Of a stretch of DNA of 64,000 nucleotides, positions 21,284-31,695 are shown in pieces. Positions within the stretch are counted from its first letter, which is position 1. Every line of letters begins with the position of its first letter. The stretch is from Pomphorhynchus laevis (taxonomy: Eukaryota; Acanthocephala; Palaeacanthocephala; Echinorhynchida; Pomphorhynchidae). Position numbers and translations under genes: made by a program. The notes below the pieces were generated by a model that worked only from the letters and a program-made list of their open reading frames with translations, searched no databases and was not told the origin of the DNA. The stretch is taken from NCBI GenBank assembly GCA_012934845.2, contig WNNJ02001333.1, positions 173,371-237,370 on the forward strand, given 5' to 3'.

Positions 21284-21948
21284 TAGAAAAATCAAGAAGA
21301 GTCAAATAATTTTTGTTTTTAAATTTTCAACAACTTCTGCGGTCATCATTAAGAAAACGTCATTGCACACGTTACAACAAACATATATAGCAAAACCAAA
21401 TCTGGAAGAAACATATCGGAAGTTAATCTGGAAAAATAAATTTGCCAATGTAATCAAGTGAGTAGGCACATCCGGGATCAAGGTAACGCAATATGATAGC
21501 CTCTTTTATTTGCCTTGTAGACTTGTCAGTTTCGTGGGCTATAATTTCTGCACCGGCAAAATTTATGTCATGGCCGTTGGCGGCAAAGTGATTCCAAACT
21601 GCTGAGCTGACGATGAATCAAACTGCTGAAGAATCACCTTGCCGCCAACGGCCACGACAAATATTTTGCTGGTGCAGAAATTATAGCCCACGAAACTGAC
21701 AAGTCTACAAGGCAAATAAAAGAGACTATCATATTGCGTTACCTTGATCCCGGATGTGCCTACTCACTTGATTACATTGGCAAATTTATTTTTCCAGATT
21801 AACTTCCGATATGTTTCTTCCAGATTTGGTTTTGCTATATATGTTTGTTGTAACGTGTGCAATGACGTTTTCCTGATAATGACCGCAGAAGTTGTTGAAA
21901 ATTTAAAAACAAAAATTATTTGACTCTTCTTGATTTTTCTACTATGGA
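21284..21948. mobile_element. Nearly perfect inverted pair of PLE endonuclease tails
   Basis: Two arms of about 320 bp are reverse complements with few mismatches and meet near 21605. Each reads NGHDINFAGAEIIAHETDKS...RQIKEAIILRYLDPGCAYSL, the C-terminus of the GIY-YIG endonuclease of canonical Penelope-like elements. The left arm reads on the minus strand and the right on the plus. After the stop each arm carries CUGAUAAUGACCGCAGAAGUUG...GAAA (plus strand 21872-21902), a decayed hammerhead core. The tail-out, inverted layout is typical of PLEs. Confidence 0.8.
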
Positions 21949-22150
21949 TAGATAGTAAATTACACACTATGTTATATGCCTCAGTGCTATTTGAAAAATA
22001 TATTTTATTTTAAAGTATATTTAAGTTAGGTGTCGGGTTGGCCAAATAAAAAGCCGACACCTGCAAAAATCTAAACCGATAAATATATATATATGTATAT
22101 ATAACATTAGTTTTGGCCCAATTGTTTTATAGACGTTCTGACTGCAAGAT

Positions 22151-22642
22151 ATGGATGGCAGCCAATTAACACAAGCACACTCTGTAGCAGTGGATCATTT
22201 TAACAACCTATCATGCTATATCGTGCCAAATCAGTGGATTCCTACTATTCGAAACAACATTTTACGAGATCAAGTTGCACGCCAACTAAAGAGAGTATGT
22301 AATCTGGTTACAACAGACCCCATCTTACAACCACCAGTACTTGAATTACTCATATTTGAAATTAAATCTATGAGTCGACATAATTGCGCACGTTTACATA
22401 TTTCATGTAACGGTCTATATAAAGATGAATTGGAGCGATTCTTCATGGACATTACAATCTTCAATCCCCTTGATCCGTACTACCATTCAAACCGTTGTTC
22501 AAATGACCACAAATACTATGAACAACTGAAGAGAGGGAAATATGATGAGAGAATACATAAAATTGAACAAGGATCGTGCTATCAATTATCATTTTCCACA
22601 CTAGGTATCATTGACCCCATCACTGAATTAAAAAATCGCTAA
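22151..22642 (+). CDS. Retroelement C-terminal domain (possibly nuclease-like), intact ORF
   Basis: 163 codons carry TIRNNILRDQVARQLKRVCN, DPILQPPVLE, RLHISCNGL, ERFFMDITIFNPLDPYY, KYDERIHKIEQGS and LSFSTLGIIDP. This is a domain I recognise as common downstream of RT in metazoan retroelement polyproteins (RHNE.RD...VEP.LQP...FFDV.VF.P...ERV..VE.GSF.PLVFS). The ordered E, D and FxD residues suggest a PD-(D/E)XK-like fold, but that is inference. A more decayed relative lies at 50990-51670. No RT is found directly upstream. Confidence 0.6.
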   Translation: MDGSQLTQAHSVAVDHFNNLSCYIVPNQWIPTIRNNILRDQVARQLKRVCNLVTTDPILQPPVLELLIFEIKSMSRHNCARLHISCNGLYKDELERFFMDITIFNPLDPYYHSNRCSNDHKYYEQLKRGKYDERIHKIEQGSCYQLSFSTLGIIDPITELKNR

Positions 22643-22834
22643 CAAGCGGGCGCGGAAGCAAGCACGTTAATATGAAGAAGTGTTTTTTGATATCAGAAAA
22701 AATTCATTTAACCTTGCAAAATGTAGTTCTATGGCAATACAGAGAGGAGCTGCAGAGATCATCGACATTAGAAACAACATATAACTTGTGAAAAATTCCA
22801 AAACTGTTAATATTTTAAATGATTGTATTGATCT

Positions 22835-23035
22835 AATAATATAAAGATCAGAAATAACCTTTATATTGGGATAGTAACATAGAGATCAGAAATGACCTTT
22901 ATATTGAGATAGTAACATAGAGGTCAGAAATGACCTCTATATTGAGATAGTAACATGGAGGTCAGAAATGCCCTCTATATTGAGATAATAATATAGAGGT
23001 CAGATAATAATAGAAAGGTCAGAAATGGGAGGTCT
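22835..23035. repeat. Hairpin minisatellite, unit about 44 bp, about 5 copies
   Basis: Each unit holds 'aggtcagaaatgacct', an inverted repeat around a GAAA loop, followed by 'ctatattgagatagtaacat'. In the first units the arms are agatca/t(a/g)acct, later gaggtca/tgacctc, so arm length grows along the array. The last unit is partial. Confidence 0.85.
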
Positions 23036-23349
23036 TATTTCTGGTACCTCTCAGAAACGGAAGGTTCCATATTCTTTTGTTTACGGGAAGATATGAGACC
23101 AAGTCATCGATTCTATTGAAAAGGATCGCCAATTGCTTGACCAAGAGCCAATGCACATCTACAATGAAGAGGTCAATAAAATTCGAATACTCTATTTGTG
23201 TCAATTGATTTAAATTAAGAAATCAGAAATATTGAGTTTTCCTTTCAAAAACTACTTATATGGTTGTTGAAAAACGAATAATTGAAATGATGTTAATGAC
23301 TATCTTTTATTCTGCACGCTGCTTTAATCCTATCTATAAGTTAACATCA

Positions 23350-23690
23350 TTATGCTACATTTCAGTATTAGTCGACCTTATCATCTACTGATCCAATACC
23401 TACTACGTTTCACGTTTCAGTCCTTTTAATGTTAACTGACGATCACTCGACTAGTCTGTTTTATTGACAAATGGATTAAATGAAATACTTTCATTTAATA
23501 TTTTCTAATTTAATTCAAATTTAAGTTTTCAAATTAAATCAATAATGTTGGTATGGGAAACTGCCAATAAAAGCAGATGAGTCGAGTTATCGTCAGCCAA
23601 CATTAAAAAACCGAAATGTGAAACGTAGATATTACATTATTAGCTTATGATGTCCATCAATACTGAAATGTAGCTTACACTACTGTTGAC
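23350..23690. repeat. Imperfect foldback element
   Basis: 'gctacatttcagtatt' at about 23353 and its inverse at about 23665 bound two arms. The arms share 'ctacgtttcac(g/a)tttc', 'taatgtt...ctgacgat(c/a)actcgact' and 'ctg(t/c)ttttattg'. The loop is a short A+T stretch. No coding sequence is seen. Confidence 0.75.
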
Positions 23691-24404
23691 TCAAAACTCA
23701 TTACAGAACACTACCGCAATCTCAGCAATATCATATACTAAAAAACATTGTTATATGTTATATATTGCATTGTTATAAATTGTTTTACTACATAACAACA
23801 TACCTTATAAGAGCACTGATGTGAAAGAATTTTTGTGATGCAGCGTTCCAATTGGACGAAGAATGAGCGTCAACTGATTTTGCTCCTGCCGCACACACAG
23901 GGAGCGTCAGTTAAATGTATCTATTGCCGTATTCAATATATGTGATAATGACGATAACGAGGTTAGGTTTTCTAACACTTCCTTTGAAAGTGTCATGTGA
24001 TAGGATTTTAATAATTGACCACATTGTTATGACTGTTGCTGAGTTTATTTAAAACCGATATTATTGTCTAGTATTATCGATGCATCCGATCGTTGGTATG
24101 CGGAATTTAGACATTAAATGACTGGGAATAAGGGCCGAAACTCTGAATACGGTTTCGTTTAATGTAAATTAAAACTAAATTTTTATTAACTATGAAAAGT
24201 GATTTTATTATTTTTAAAAATAAATTATTTTAAAACAAAAAATAGTGAGATTCATTAAATAAAAATATTAAATAACATTCATAAGATAATTTCATATATT
24301 CGAAATGCAAATAATACGCAAGCAACCACTATGCTGAGGCCACTCACTGTATCCAAAAGCAAAACATTCTTTTAAAGTTTTTCATTCTCCTGGAATTCAT
24401 TTTT

Positions 24405-24742
24405 TTAATTGCGGATTCTGTAATTCGGAGATGGCAAGTCTGCGTTTGGCCAGGAGAAATCCTTGATGACCAAGTTGGCTTTAAGCTTATCTTTGCTAGA
24501 TTGATTATCGCACTCATCGTTGTCGGTGTCTGGCAAGTTCTTGAAAAACTCAATGCCGGCACACTTTTCTATGACACATTTAGTTTGGTAATCAACACCG
24601 ATCTCACAGTTTGCACAATCAACCATTCGTAGCTGCTGTCCTTTTGCTAACAGTTTTATGTCCCAACAATTTTCCACTGTAATGGAACGTGATACTGGTT
24701 CATTTATTGTTATAATGCAGTCCTTTAAGCAATTTAATCTGA
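24405..24742 (-). CDS. Cysteine-rich Ly6/three-finger-like exon
   Basis: After an acceptor-like 'cttaatatag' on the minus strand the frame reads RLNCLKDC...ENCWD...MVDCANCEIG...TKCVIEKCAG...DECDN. The eight cysteines, ending C-D-N, resemble the second half of a Ly6/uPAR domain. After the stop at 24405 the same register, past two in-frame stops, encodes a hydrophobic tail (SGLSIVVACVLFAF, 24360-24279) like the membrane anchor of that family. It may be a gene with a missed small intron, or a pseudogene. The signal-peptide exon was not found. Confidence 0.45.
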
Positions 24743-24840
24743 CTATATTAAGTATAAAATCAAGAAACGTTTTTTACAGTAGCATATAACGCAGGATACA
24801 AAGGGTTGGTTATCCTAAAAGATTAGACGAGTGTATGATA

Positions 24841-25162
24841 CAATTACCCATTATTTATATGTTGTCTTATTTCAGGATTTATGGTTAAAAAAGGAAACTT
24901 CAAAGCAGATAAAGACAAAGTATTTATTGAAGACAAAATAAATTATGCAGCTTTATCTACTTTGAGGGTTCATACGTTGACATTTTCATTAACATTAATA
25001 AACACTCATTTGTTCAGTTTGTAAATGACCAATTTAAATAACGATTTATTTATTATATTAATGCAAAATGTGTTTGTAAATTGTTTCACATTTGTCGACT
25101 AATTTTTATCCATTATTTAAAAATCTTCAATTCCGAGCTGGTTAAACAGTAAACGAATCGAA
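24841..25162. repeat. Segmental duplication, copy 2
   Basis: Copy of 20383-20707 in direct orientation about 4.5 kb away. Similarity ends at 'cgaacaatt'. The flanks differ, so the unit is about 325 bp without obvious terminal repeats. Confidence 0.85.
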
Positions 25163-25184
25163 CAATTGTAAATATATTAAATTT

Positions 25185-25300
25185 ATAAAAAGGCTAGAGC
25201 AGCATCCATCAAGCGAAATACTAAACTTTTAGCGGCATTTTCCTTAATGCTACTAGGGTTAGCGTGGATCGCTGACCTTCCTATTCCTAGCAAAATTTAA
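25185..25300 (+). other. Hydrophobic exon-like frame
   Basis: A short frame without ATG reads KRNTKLLAAFSLMLLGLAWIADLPIP and then stops. A basic stretch followed by a hydrophobic run looks like a membrane segment or signal anchor. It sits directly after duplication copy 2. The protein is not recognised. Confidence 0.2.
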
Positions 25301-26183
25301 AAGAACGAACTCTTCTTTAGAGGGTAGAGTTATTGATCTATCAATCAGTATTTTTAGAAAACTAGTTGATATTTTAAAATAGCTATTAAAAAATAAGACT
25401 TTTGAGCGCATATTTTTTTGCATATATCACATAATTTTAAAATTCTATAAAAAATTAAATATGGGCAGCAGTATTGATTTCTTGGTATTGGTTAATGTAT
25501 TGAAATTAAATAAATTAATCCTTTCCTAAGAATTAATTAACTATGTGTAATCATTATATTTTATGCCACTTAAAATATCACGGTGATTTTACAGGTTTAG
25601 AAAATGAGCTAAAATTTTGCCCAAAGCCGGAACTGCGTCAATGCCAGTCCCAAGCCCGGATGAAAAAAGAGAAGGGTTGAGGCTAGGAAGCGCATCCACC
25701 CGTAAAAAATTCCGCTCCAACCTCAAACAAATGAAAAGTCCACAAACCTCAAAGTACGTTACTAGGGCGTCTCCTGCAAGCGACGCGCGCCATATCCCGC
25801 ATGACGAGACAAATATCAAAGGGTTACCGGCTCACGGACGAAGTCGGATAAATAAGCAAGTCCTACCGCGAAACCTACGCCTGATGTCACTAAACATCGG
25901 TACTCTAATCGGTAAAAGCAGAGAATTAGCTGCCAAGCTCAAATAACGTTATGTAGATATTGCAGTTGTTTAAAAAAAATTAAATGGAAAGGTTACAAAG
26001 CAAAAGAAATCGGCGATTGGTATAAGCTTTATTACCACGGCACTATCAATGGACGAAATGGAGTCGGGATCATATCATCAGAGAACTTGCAACAATCTAT
26101 AACTGCGATACAGCGAATCTCAGACCGCATTATGTCAGCTGCGCTTGATATCAAAACACGAAGAGTAGTAATAATCTCAGCAT

Positions 26184-26657
26184 ATGCTCCTCAACAAGGA
26201 TGCTCCGACGAAGAGAAATCGAGTTTTGGCAAAGACTCAGCGACGTGACCCAATCCGTCAAGAAAGATTAAATTGTCTTCGTATGCGGAGACCTAAACGG
26301 CCATGTGTCGGCTTCGAACATCCCTCGTTCAAACGACACCACGGTAGCCTGGGTATCGGAACTCTGAATGAAGATGGATCAAGGATCCTCGACTGGGCGC
26401 AAGCACAAAACCTTGCACTATGCAATACTTTTTTCGCCAAACGAAACTCTCACTTAGTCACGTACTCTAGTGGAAACCACAAGACGCAGATTGATTTTAG
26501 GACACACCGGCGAAACGATCTAAAACTAGTCAAGAACACCAAAGTGATTCCATTCAAACCAGTCGCTAGTCAACACCATCCTCTTGTAATAGATACTCTA
26601 ATACCAACGCCAATTAACATACTCCCTACGACTGAACATGCGCATATTAAGTGGTAG
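26184..26657 (+). pseudogene. RTE LINE endonuclease segment
   Basis: The open frame covers the second half of the APE domain: LGIGTLNEDGSRILDWAQAQ, NLALCNTFFAKRNSHLVTYS, KTQIDFRTHRRNDLKLVKNT, ASQHHPLVIDTL. The final D-H pair of the domain is seen as SQHHPLV, where DHH/DHR is usual. The first 40 codons are in a shifted frame relative to the element. Confidence 0.7.
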
Positions 26658-27494
26658 AAACATCGATAATGCGGAAATAAACTAACCTCCGCTCTCCATT
26701 TGGCTATCCAGACCACATCATTAACACGATGTAAACGAGTGTTGGGAATCTGTCGCCCGAAATATATACAATGCAGCGCGACCGATCCTCGGAGTCACCG
26801 AGCCAGGTCGAAAGTTTATTGACAAACAACCGTGGTTCTAGAATGAAGAGGTCCAACAAGCTGTACGAGATAAAAATGAAGCATATAAAAAGTGGAAACT
26901 ATCTCAGTTCTCAGAATATAAAGAACGTTACCGTCTACGAAAGAGGATTGTCAAAACGAAAGTAGCAGAAAGCAAAAACAGTTACATCACAGACCTGTAC
27001 AATAATCTAGAGCCCTCGAAGATAAATGTGATATATACCGCATTGCAAGGTATCGATCAAATGCCGCCAAAGACATAATTCACTTTGCCCAAATCAAGAG
27101 TAAAGATGGAATTATACTGCGGATGATAGAGAAATTCAGGACAGTTGGCGTGAACATTATAACAAAATAAGTAGCATAATTCCCCCATCCTGATCTACCT
27201 ATGGAGAAATGCACCTCTGGACCAGTCCCAGAGATCACAACCGCAGAAGTAGCTAAGTCAATAAGGAAGATGAGAAACGGAAAAGCTACCGGACCAGATG
27301 GAATTCCTGCCGAGATTTGAAAACTCACGGGACTTGCAGGGATAGCTTTTCTCATGCATCTTTTCAACAAAATAGTTACACAGTACGAAGTACATAAAGC
27401 ATGGCAAAGATCGTATACAATCCCCATCTGGAAACAGAAAGGTGACATTGCTAGCTGCAACTAGTATCGCCCTGTCCGGCTATTATCCCACACA

Positions 27495-28209
27495 ATGAAA
27501 ATCCGTGAGTATGTCCTGGACAAGAGACTAGGGGCTCTGACTAACATCACCATTAATCAGTGTGGTTTAATAAAAAATGTATCAACCACAGATGCCATAC
27601 AAGCAGCAAGGATATTTATAGAAGAATACCGAGAAAAGCAGCAGAGTTTATATATGGCCTTCCTTGATTTGGAGAAGGCTTTTGATCGAGATCCGCATTC
27701 TCTTATCTGGTACTCCCCCGCGACAACACTTTGTCCTAGAGGAATACGTTGCATGTATTAAACTCATGTACTTTGACACGACCAGCATAGTACGCTGTGC
27801 TATCGGTGATTCCAAACCATATATGATCATGGTTGGCGTACATCAGGGCAGTACCCTGTCACCCTTGCTATTCATCTTATGTATGGATACAATTATTTCT
27901 AAACTGAACAACGATGTCCCATGAACCCTCTTGTATGCAGACGATGATATGCTTGCTACACAAACACGTGCAAACCTCAAACAGCAAGTCCAAAACTGGT
28001 ATGATCGCCTATCGCAATACGGACTGCAGCTGAACATTAGTAAAGCTGCGTATCTTAAGCTTGGATATCAAACACCTGGTTCTATCCTGATCAACTGGCA
28101 GTCACTCGAAAAGTGTACTACCTTCAAATACCTGGGGTCCCACCTCTCATCGAATGGTACAATAAATAAGGATGTAAAAGGGCGCCTTAACGTAGCTTGG
28201 CGAAAATAG
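27495..28209 (+). pseudogene. RTE LINE reverse transcriptase core
   Basis: Overlapping frames carry RT motif A (FLDLEKAFDR, 27660-27690), motif B (VGVHQGSTLSPLLFILCMD) and motif C (YADDD, about 27934), then the thumb NISKAAYLKLGYQTPG and YLGSHLSSNGTI. The order and wording are those of RTE elements. Frameshifts separate A, B and C. Confidence 0.8.
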
Positions 28210-28481
28210 CGAGGCCATTCAGGAATATTATGTGACCGACGAATGCTACTAAAGCTTAAAGCCAAAATCTACACAACAGTTTTGAGACTGGTTGCATTGT
28301 ACGCAACAGAATGCTGGCCATCAAATTCAGACACCAAAAGAAAACTACACGCCATGAAGATTAATATGCTGCGCTGGTCTTATGTAGTAATACGCCTAGA
28401 TAGGATTTCGAATACCAACTTTTCGGTGTCACGCAAATAAACCTCAATGCGAGGGAACATCGACTACGATGGTTCGGACAC

Positions 28482-28694
28482 ATGTACAGGGCTGACAAAA
28501 CAGCAGTATGCCGAGCCGAGCTGATCCTTCAGTGCGTACGACCTCGTGGCTGCCCTAAGAAAAGATGGATGGATACCATCCATGATGATTTGAAAACATG
28601 TAACCTGGCGCCAGCTCTAGCACAAAACCGAGAGATATGGAGAAGACATATCAAAGCCGCCGATCTTGGCCTGCCAGGAAAAGGCAAAGAATAA
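28482..28694 (+). pseudogene. RTE LINE C-terminus
   Basis: MYRADKTAVCRAELILQCVRP is followed by GCPKKRWMDTIHDDLKTCNLAPALAQNREIWRR, the conserved end of RTE ORF2. Its relatives in this window are at 18640-19010 and 54240-54904. Confidence 0.8.
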
Positions 28695-28769
28695 GAAAAT
28701 GTGCTAAAATGTAATCACCGTAACATTGATTATATACGAGCCCAGGTCATAGCTAAATGTGAAAGAATG

Positions 28770-29610
28770 GAAGACAAATTTTAAAATTTTTATATTCTCC
28801 AAAAATCAATAATCCAGGGTGTCTTTATGTATGTAGAGAGAGTTAATTTAAATAACACGAATCATTTTCACAAATATAAGTGCGAATTTCAAATTAAGCG
28901 AATTGACTCACGTGCGAGGAGACAACATTATGCTTCACGTCATAACGTGGTTTAAGATAAATAGGTTTAAAATAGTTTATTTCACTTTTAATAAGATATT
29001 GGATCTATAAGGATCTAAAAGATTAATCATCTTGATATTTTTTAATTTTCTCGATTGTTAAGCATTGAATTATGAAACATAATTTATAAATATAAAAAAC
29101 AATTGCTAAAACATTTTTCAGCTTAAAATAAAAAATCTTTTGGTTTTTTATCCCAATTTTTTGAAACTACAATTATTTTTACAAGTTAGAGCACAAACAA
29201 TTCACTAAATTAATGAGTTAATGAGGTTGTTGTCAAATGGAAACACTCGTCAAGTTGGTGAATCTATCCCATTGCAATTATAAAAATCTCAAATACTTAA
29301 AATTAATATAAATAAAAGAACGCTAAAAACGCATTCATTATCCGAGTGCATTTTATGATAGATGCATAGTCCGTGAACTTGCTCAAAGAACATGATATAG
29401 TCCGGGTATATGCTGATATTGTAAAATTGGATACTAATCAAACGATATCTGAGTGCTGTTTAAGTATTAGAATTTATTAAATAAATAAATTATTACATAA
29501 TTATTACATAATTAAAAATATGCATACTTTTTTACGAAATAAAGTTTAGTTAAATATTATCATGTATAAATAAATAAGAATATTTTAAGAGTTGTGTAAA
29601 CCAATATCTA
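28770..29610. other. Gene-free A+T-rich stretch
   Basis: No coding sequence, repeat family or structured motif is apparent to me. Confidence 0.5.
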
Positions 29611-29768
29611 AAGAATTATTAGATCAAGATGGAACATTTTATTTGATATTTCGATAACCTTTTTATCTTTGAAGTAATTTTCTGAAGATGCCAACAGAAC
29701 TTAGCGAAATATCAAATAAATTTTTCTTCTTTTTTGATCCAGTTTCAATAATTCTTTATCAATAATAG
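29610..29768. mobile_element. Palindromic PLE remnant with hammerhead-like core
   Basis: The ends 'agaattattagatcaagat' and 'gatccagtttcaataattct' are inverted. On the plus strand at 29682-29713 it reads CUGAAGAUG, CCAACAGAACUUAGC, GAAAUAUC. The left arm, minus strand, is more decayed. Confidence 0.7.
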
Positions 29769-30069
29769 ATCATTATCAACTATTTACAAACACAATTTAT
29801 CTTCAATGACATAACTAAATATTTAAAGCAACGAGTAAGTGTTTATTCGGAATTTTGGCCACTTGGCAAAATATGGTCAGCACTAGAGAATTCTAAAGAT
29901 TACATATACTAGAAGGCAATAACTATTGTCCAGTGTAATTCCAATTATAATATGTGAGCATATTGACCAACCTAAATATGTATCTTAATCATTTATAATT
30001 CGATCTTTTAATATTTAATGTTTATAATTATTTAACCTATTCCTATTAGCCAATATGCTTTAATCCCCT

Positions 30070-30696
30070 TTAAATTCTTGCATTATACGATGCACTATAA
30101 ACAAATATTCCTTGATTTTTTACGGCGTTAATGGTGAAACTTGATTGGCAACTATTTTCTATTGAGAGTATGGATTTTTCTTCCAGATCATTTATCTTCC
30201 TATTTACACCAGATTGGTTCATAATCCGGTAATTAAACATTTCCTGTTGATCTTCCAGTTGCTTTTCATTATCTGTCGTGTTTGTATTTAACTGGTAGTT
30301 GTCATCTGAATTATTACCGTCTTCAGGTTGCTTATCATCTGATAAGTCTGTGGGCTTGGTAAACATATCCTGGCGTTGAAATATCATCGGCTTTACTAGC
30401 AACTTACGCTTTTCCGACTGTAATTTTGATTCCAATGCCTTTAATTTCTTCCTGATCATCTCAATTTCGTATGGTACGAGAGAGTAAATGAATTGATTCG
30501 CAGTTGACTGCAGATAATTGAATTCATTCATAGCTTGTGCTATATTCATAACTAGATACTCATTTTCAAGTTTGCTACACTGTTTCATAATTGAAGAAAA
30601 AGATAGTTGTTCGGGTGGCGTTATGACAACGTCATCTTCGACCTTTACCATGGAAGAATCGTCATTTGATGTCGTCATTATATATCTAGAAATCAT
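30070..30696 (-). CDS. Intact 208-codon ORF, function unknown
   Basis: An uninterrupted frame runs from ATG at 30696; a second ATG six codons in (MTTSNDDSS) may be the real start. The first 30 residues are acidic (VKVEDDVVITPPE). Residues 30-100 are predicted helical with heptad-like spacing (FSSIMKQCSKLENEYLVMNI, then MIRKKLKALESKLQSEKRKL). Residues 115-160 are Asp/Asn/Gln/Glu-rich and probably disordered. There is no signal peptide or membrane segment. 208 open codons in such A+T-rich DNA are unlikely by chance, and it shows no RT, nuclease or transposase motif. It is probably a single-exon host gene or a retrocopy for a nuclear or coiled-coil protein. Confidence 0.6.
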   Translation of the reverse strand: MISRYIMTTSNDDSSMVKVEDDVVITPPEQLSFSSIMKQCSKLENEYLVMNIAQAMNEFNYLQSTANQFIYSLVPYEIEMIRKKLKALESKLQSEKRKLLVKPMIFQRQDMFTKPTDLSDDKQPEDGNNSDDNYQLNTNTTDNEKQLEDQQEMFNYRIMNQSGVNRKINDLEEKSILSIENSCQSSFTINAVKNQGIFVYSASYNARI

Positions 30697-30779
30697 AAAA
30701 ATTACACCGGGCTACCATATTATACAGGACCTTTTCATATTTTATTACCCGAGTAACGAATACGAATAATAGATTTTTA

Positions 30780-31640
30780 TAAAAGGAAAAAATAATCATA
30801 AGAATATATGTATAATATATGTAATTAATTTAAAAACCATCATCTTTTTAACCTCCATTTGACTTGGTTGATACGTCATATATAATAAGATAAGATAAGT
30901 TACCTGGATAAGTCCAAGTCACTAATCCAGCACGGTTGTGCCGTCGCCTTCATGGACTTTTTAATTTTCAAAAGTACTATTTCGTTTCGTCTTGGTACGC
31001 TTGGCTCAAAACAACGTTAAAAACTCAGTTAATGATAACACGAAATTTACATTATAAGGGCTACATGAAGTCCTAACGTGATAATAAAAGCAGACATTTG
31101 TAAATAACATTTGTAAGAAGTTCAACAGGTAAGAAGAAAGATCGCATGAGGACAACATGCAAATAAAACCTAAGGCAACTGTCCTAGAACATTATGGTTT
31201 ATATTACAAAATGAAACCTCATGATAAATAATAAAGCGTTTTCATTTAGATCAGTATGTATACCATACATTAATATGCCGAATGATTTAATAGATCGATT
31301 TATTAAATAATATTCTCTTAATACACTATAAACGTTTTCTGCCTCACTAAGTATTTTTTTGATATATATTTTATGGAAATCAAAACCACAAAGCTATTAT
31401 ATAATTTAGTTATAATTTTGATGCTGTAAACAATTTAAAAAATATTTTATTTTAAAGTTAACATTAAAATATTTTACAATATTTGCATGTTGTACATCTG
31501 TTGATATTCATTTGGTTATGAATATATAAGTCTGTGCTTATAAGCATTCATGATTCACTATTCATGTTATCGGATGCTATTGTTATTCTCTAAATAACGA
31601 AACATCCAGATAATTAAAAAACTATAAAAATAGTTATAAA
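30780..31640. other. Gene-free A+T-rich stretch
   Basis: It lies upstream of the 208-codon ORF and so would hold its promoter. No TATA box, initiator or known motif stands out above the background of A+T runs. A short 'ataagataagata' occurs at 30888-30900. Confidence 0.4.
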
Positions 31641-31679
31641 TTCATGTAAAACAGGAGGATTTATTTTTACGTGGCAAAT

Positions 31680-31695
31680 GCGTGTCGGCGCACGC
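31680..31695 (-). other. Conserved 3'-terminal stem-loop of L2-like LINE
   Basis: GCGTG pairs with CACGC around a six-base loop, within 'acgtggcaaatg...cttacatgaccac', which is conserved in the copy at 55734-55770. The loops differ and the stem is kept. LINE RTs often recognise such 3' hairpins. Confidence 0.6.

Larger units (their letters stand above)
25600..28760 (+). mobile_element. RTE-like LINE, nearly full length, decayed
   Basis: In order, across several frames: LMSLNIGTLIGKSRELAAKL (start of the APE endonuclease, 'craniofacial development protein 2' type), YYHGTINGRNGVGIIVS, SAALDIKTRRVVIISAYAPQ, FVCGDLNGHV, RILDWAQAQNLALCNTFF, then RT. RT parts are GKATGPDGIP, YMAFLDLEKAFDR, VHQGSTLSPLLF and LLYADDDMLA, then FKYLGSHLSSNG and the C-terminal RLRWFGHM...GCPKKRWMDTIHDDL. 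The end before the tail is intact (GLPGKGKE, stop at 28694). There are more than ten interruptions, so it is an old copy. Confidence 0.9.
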
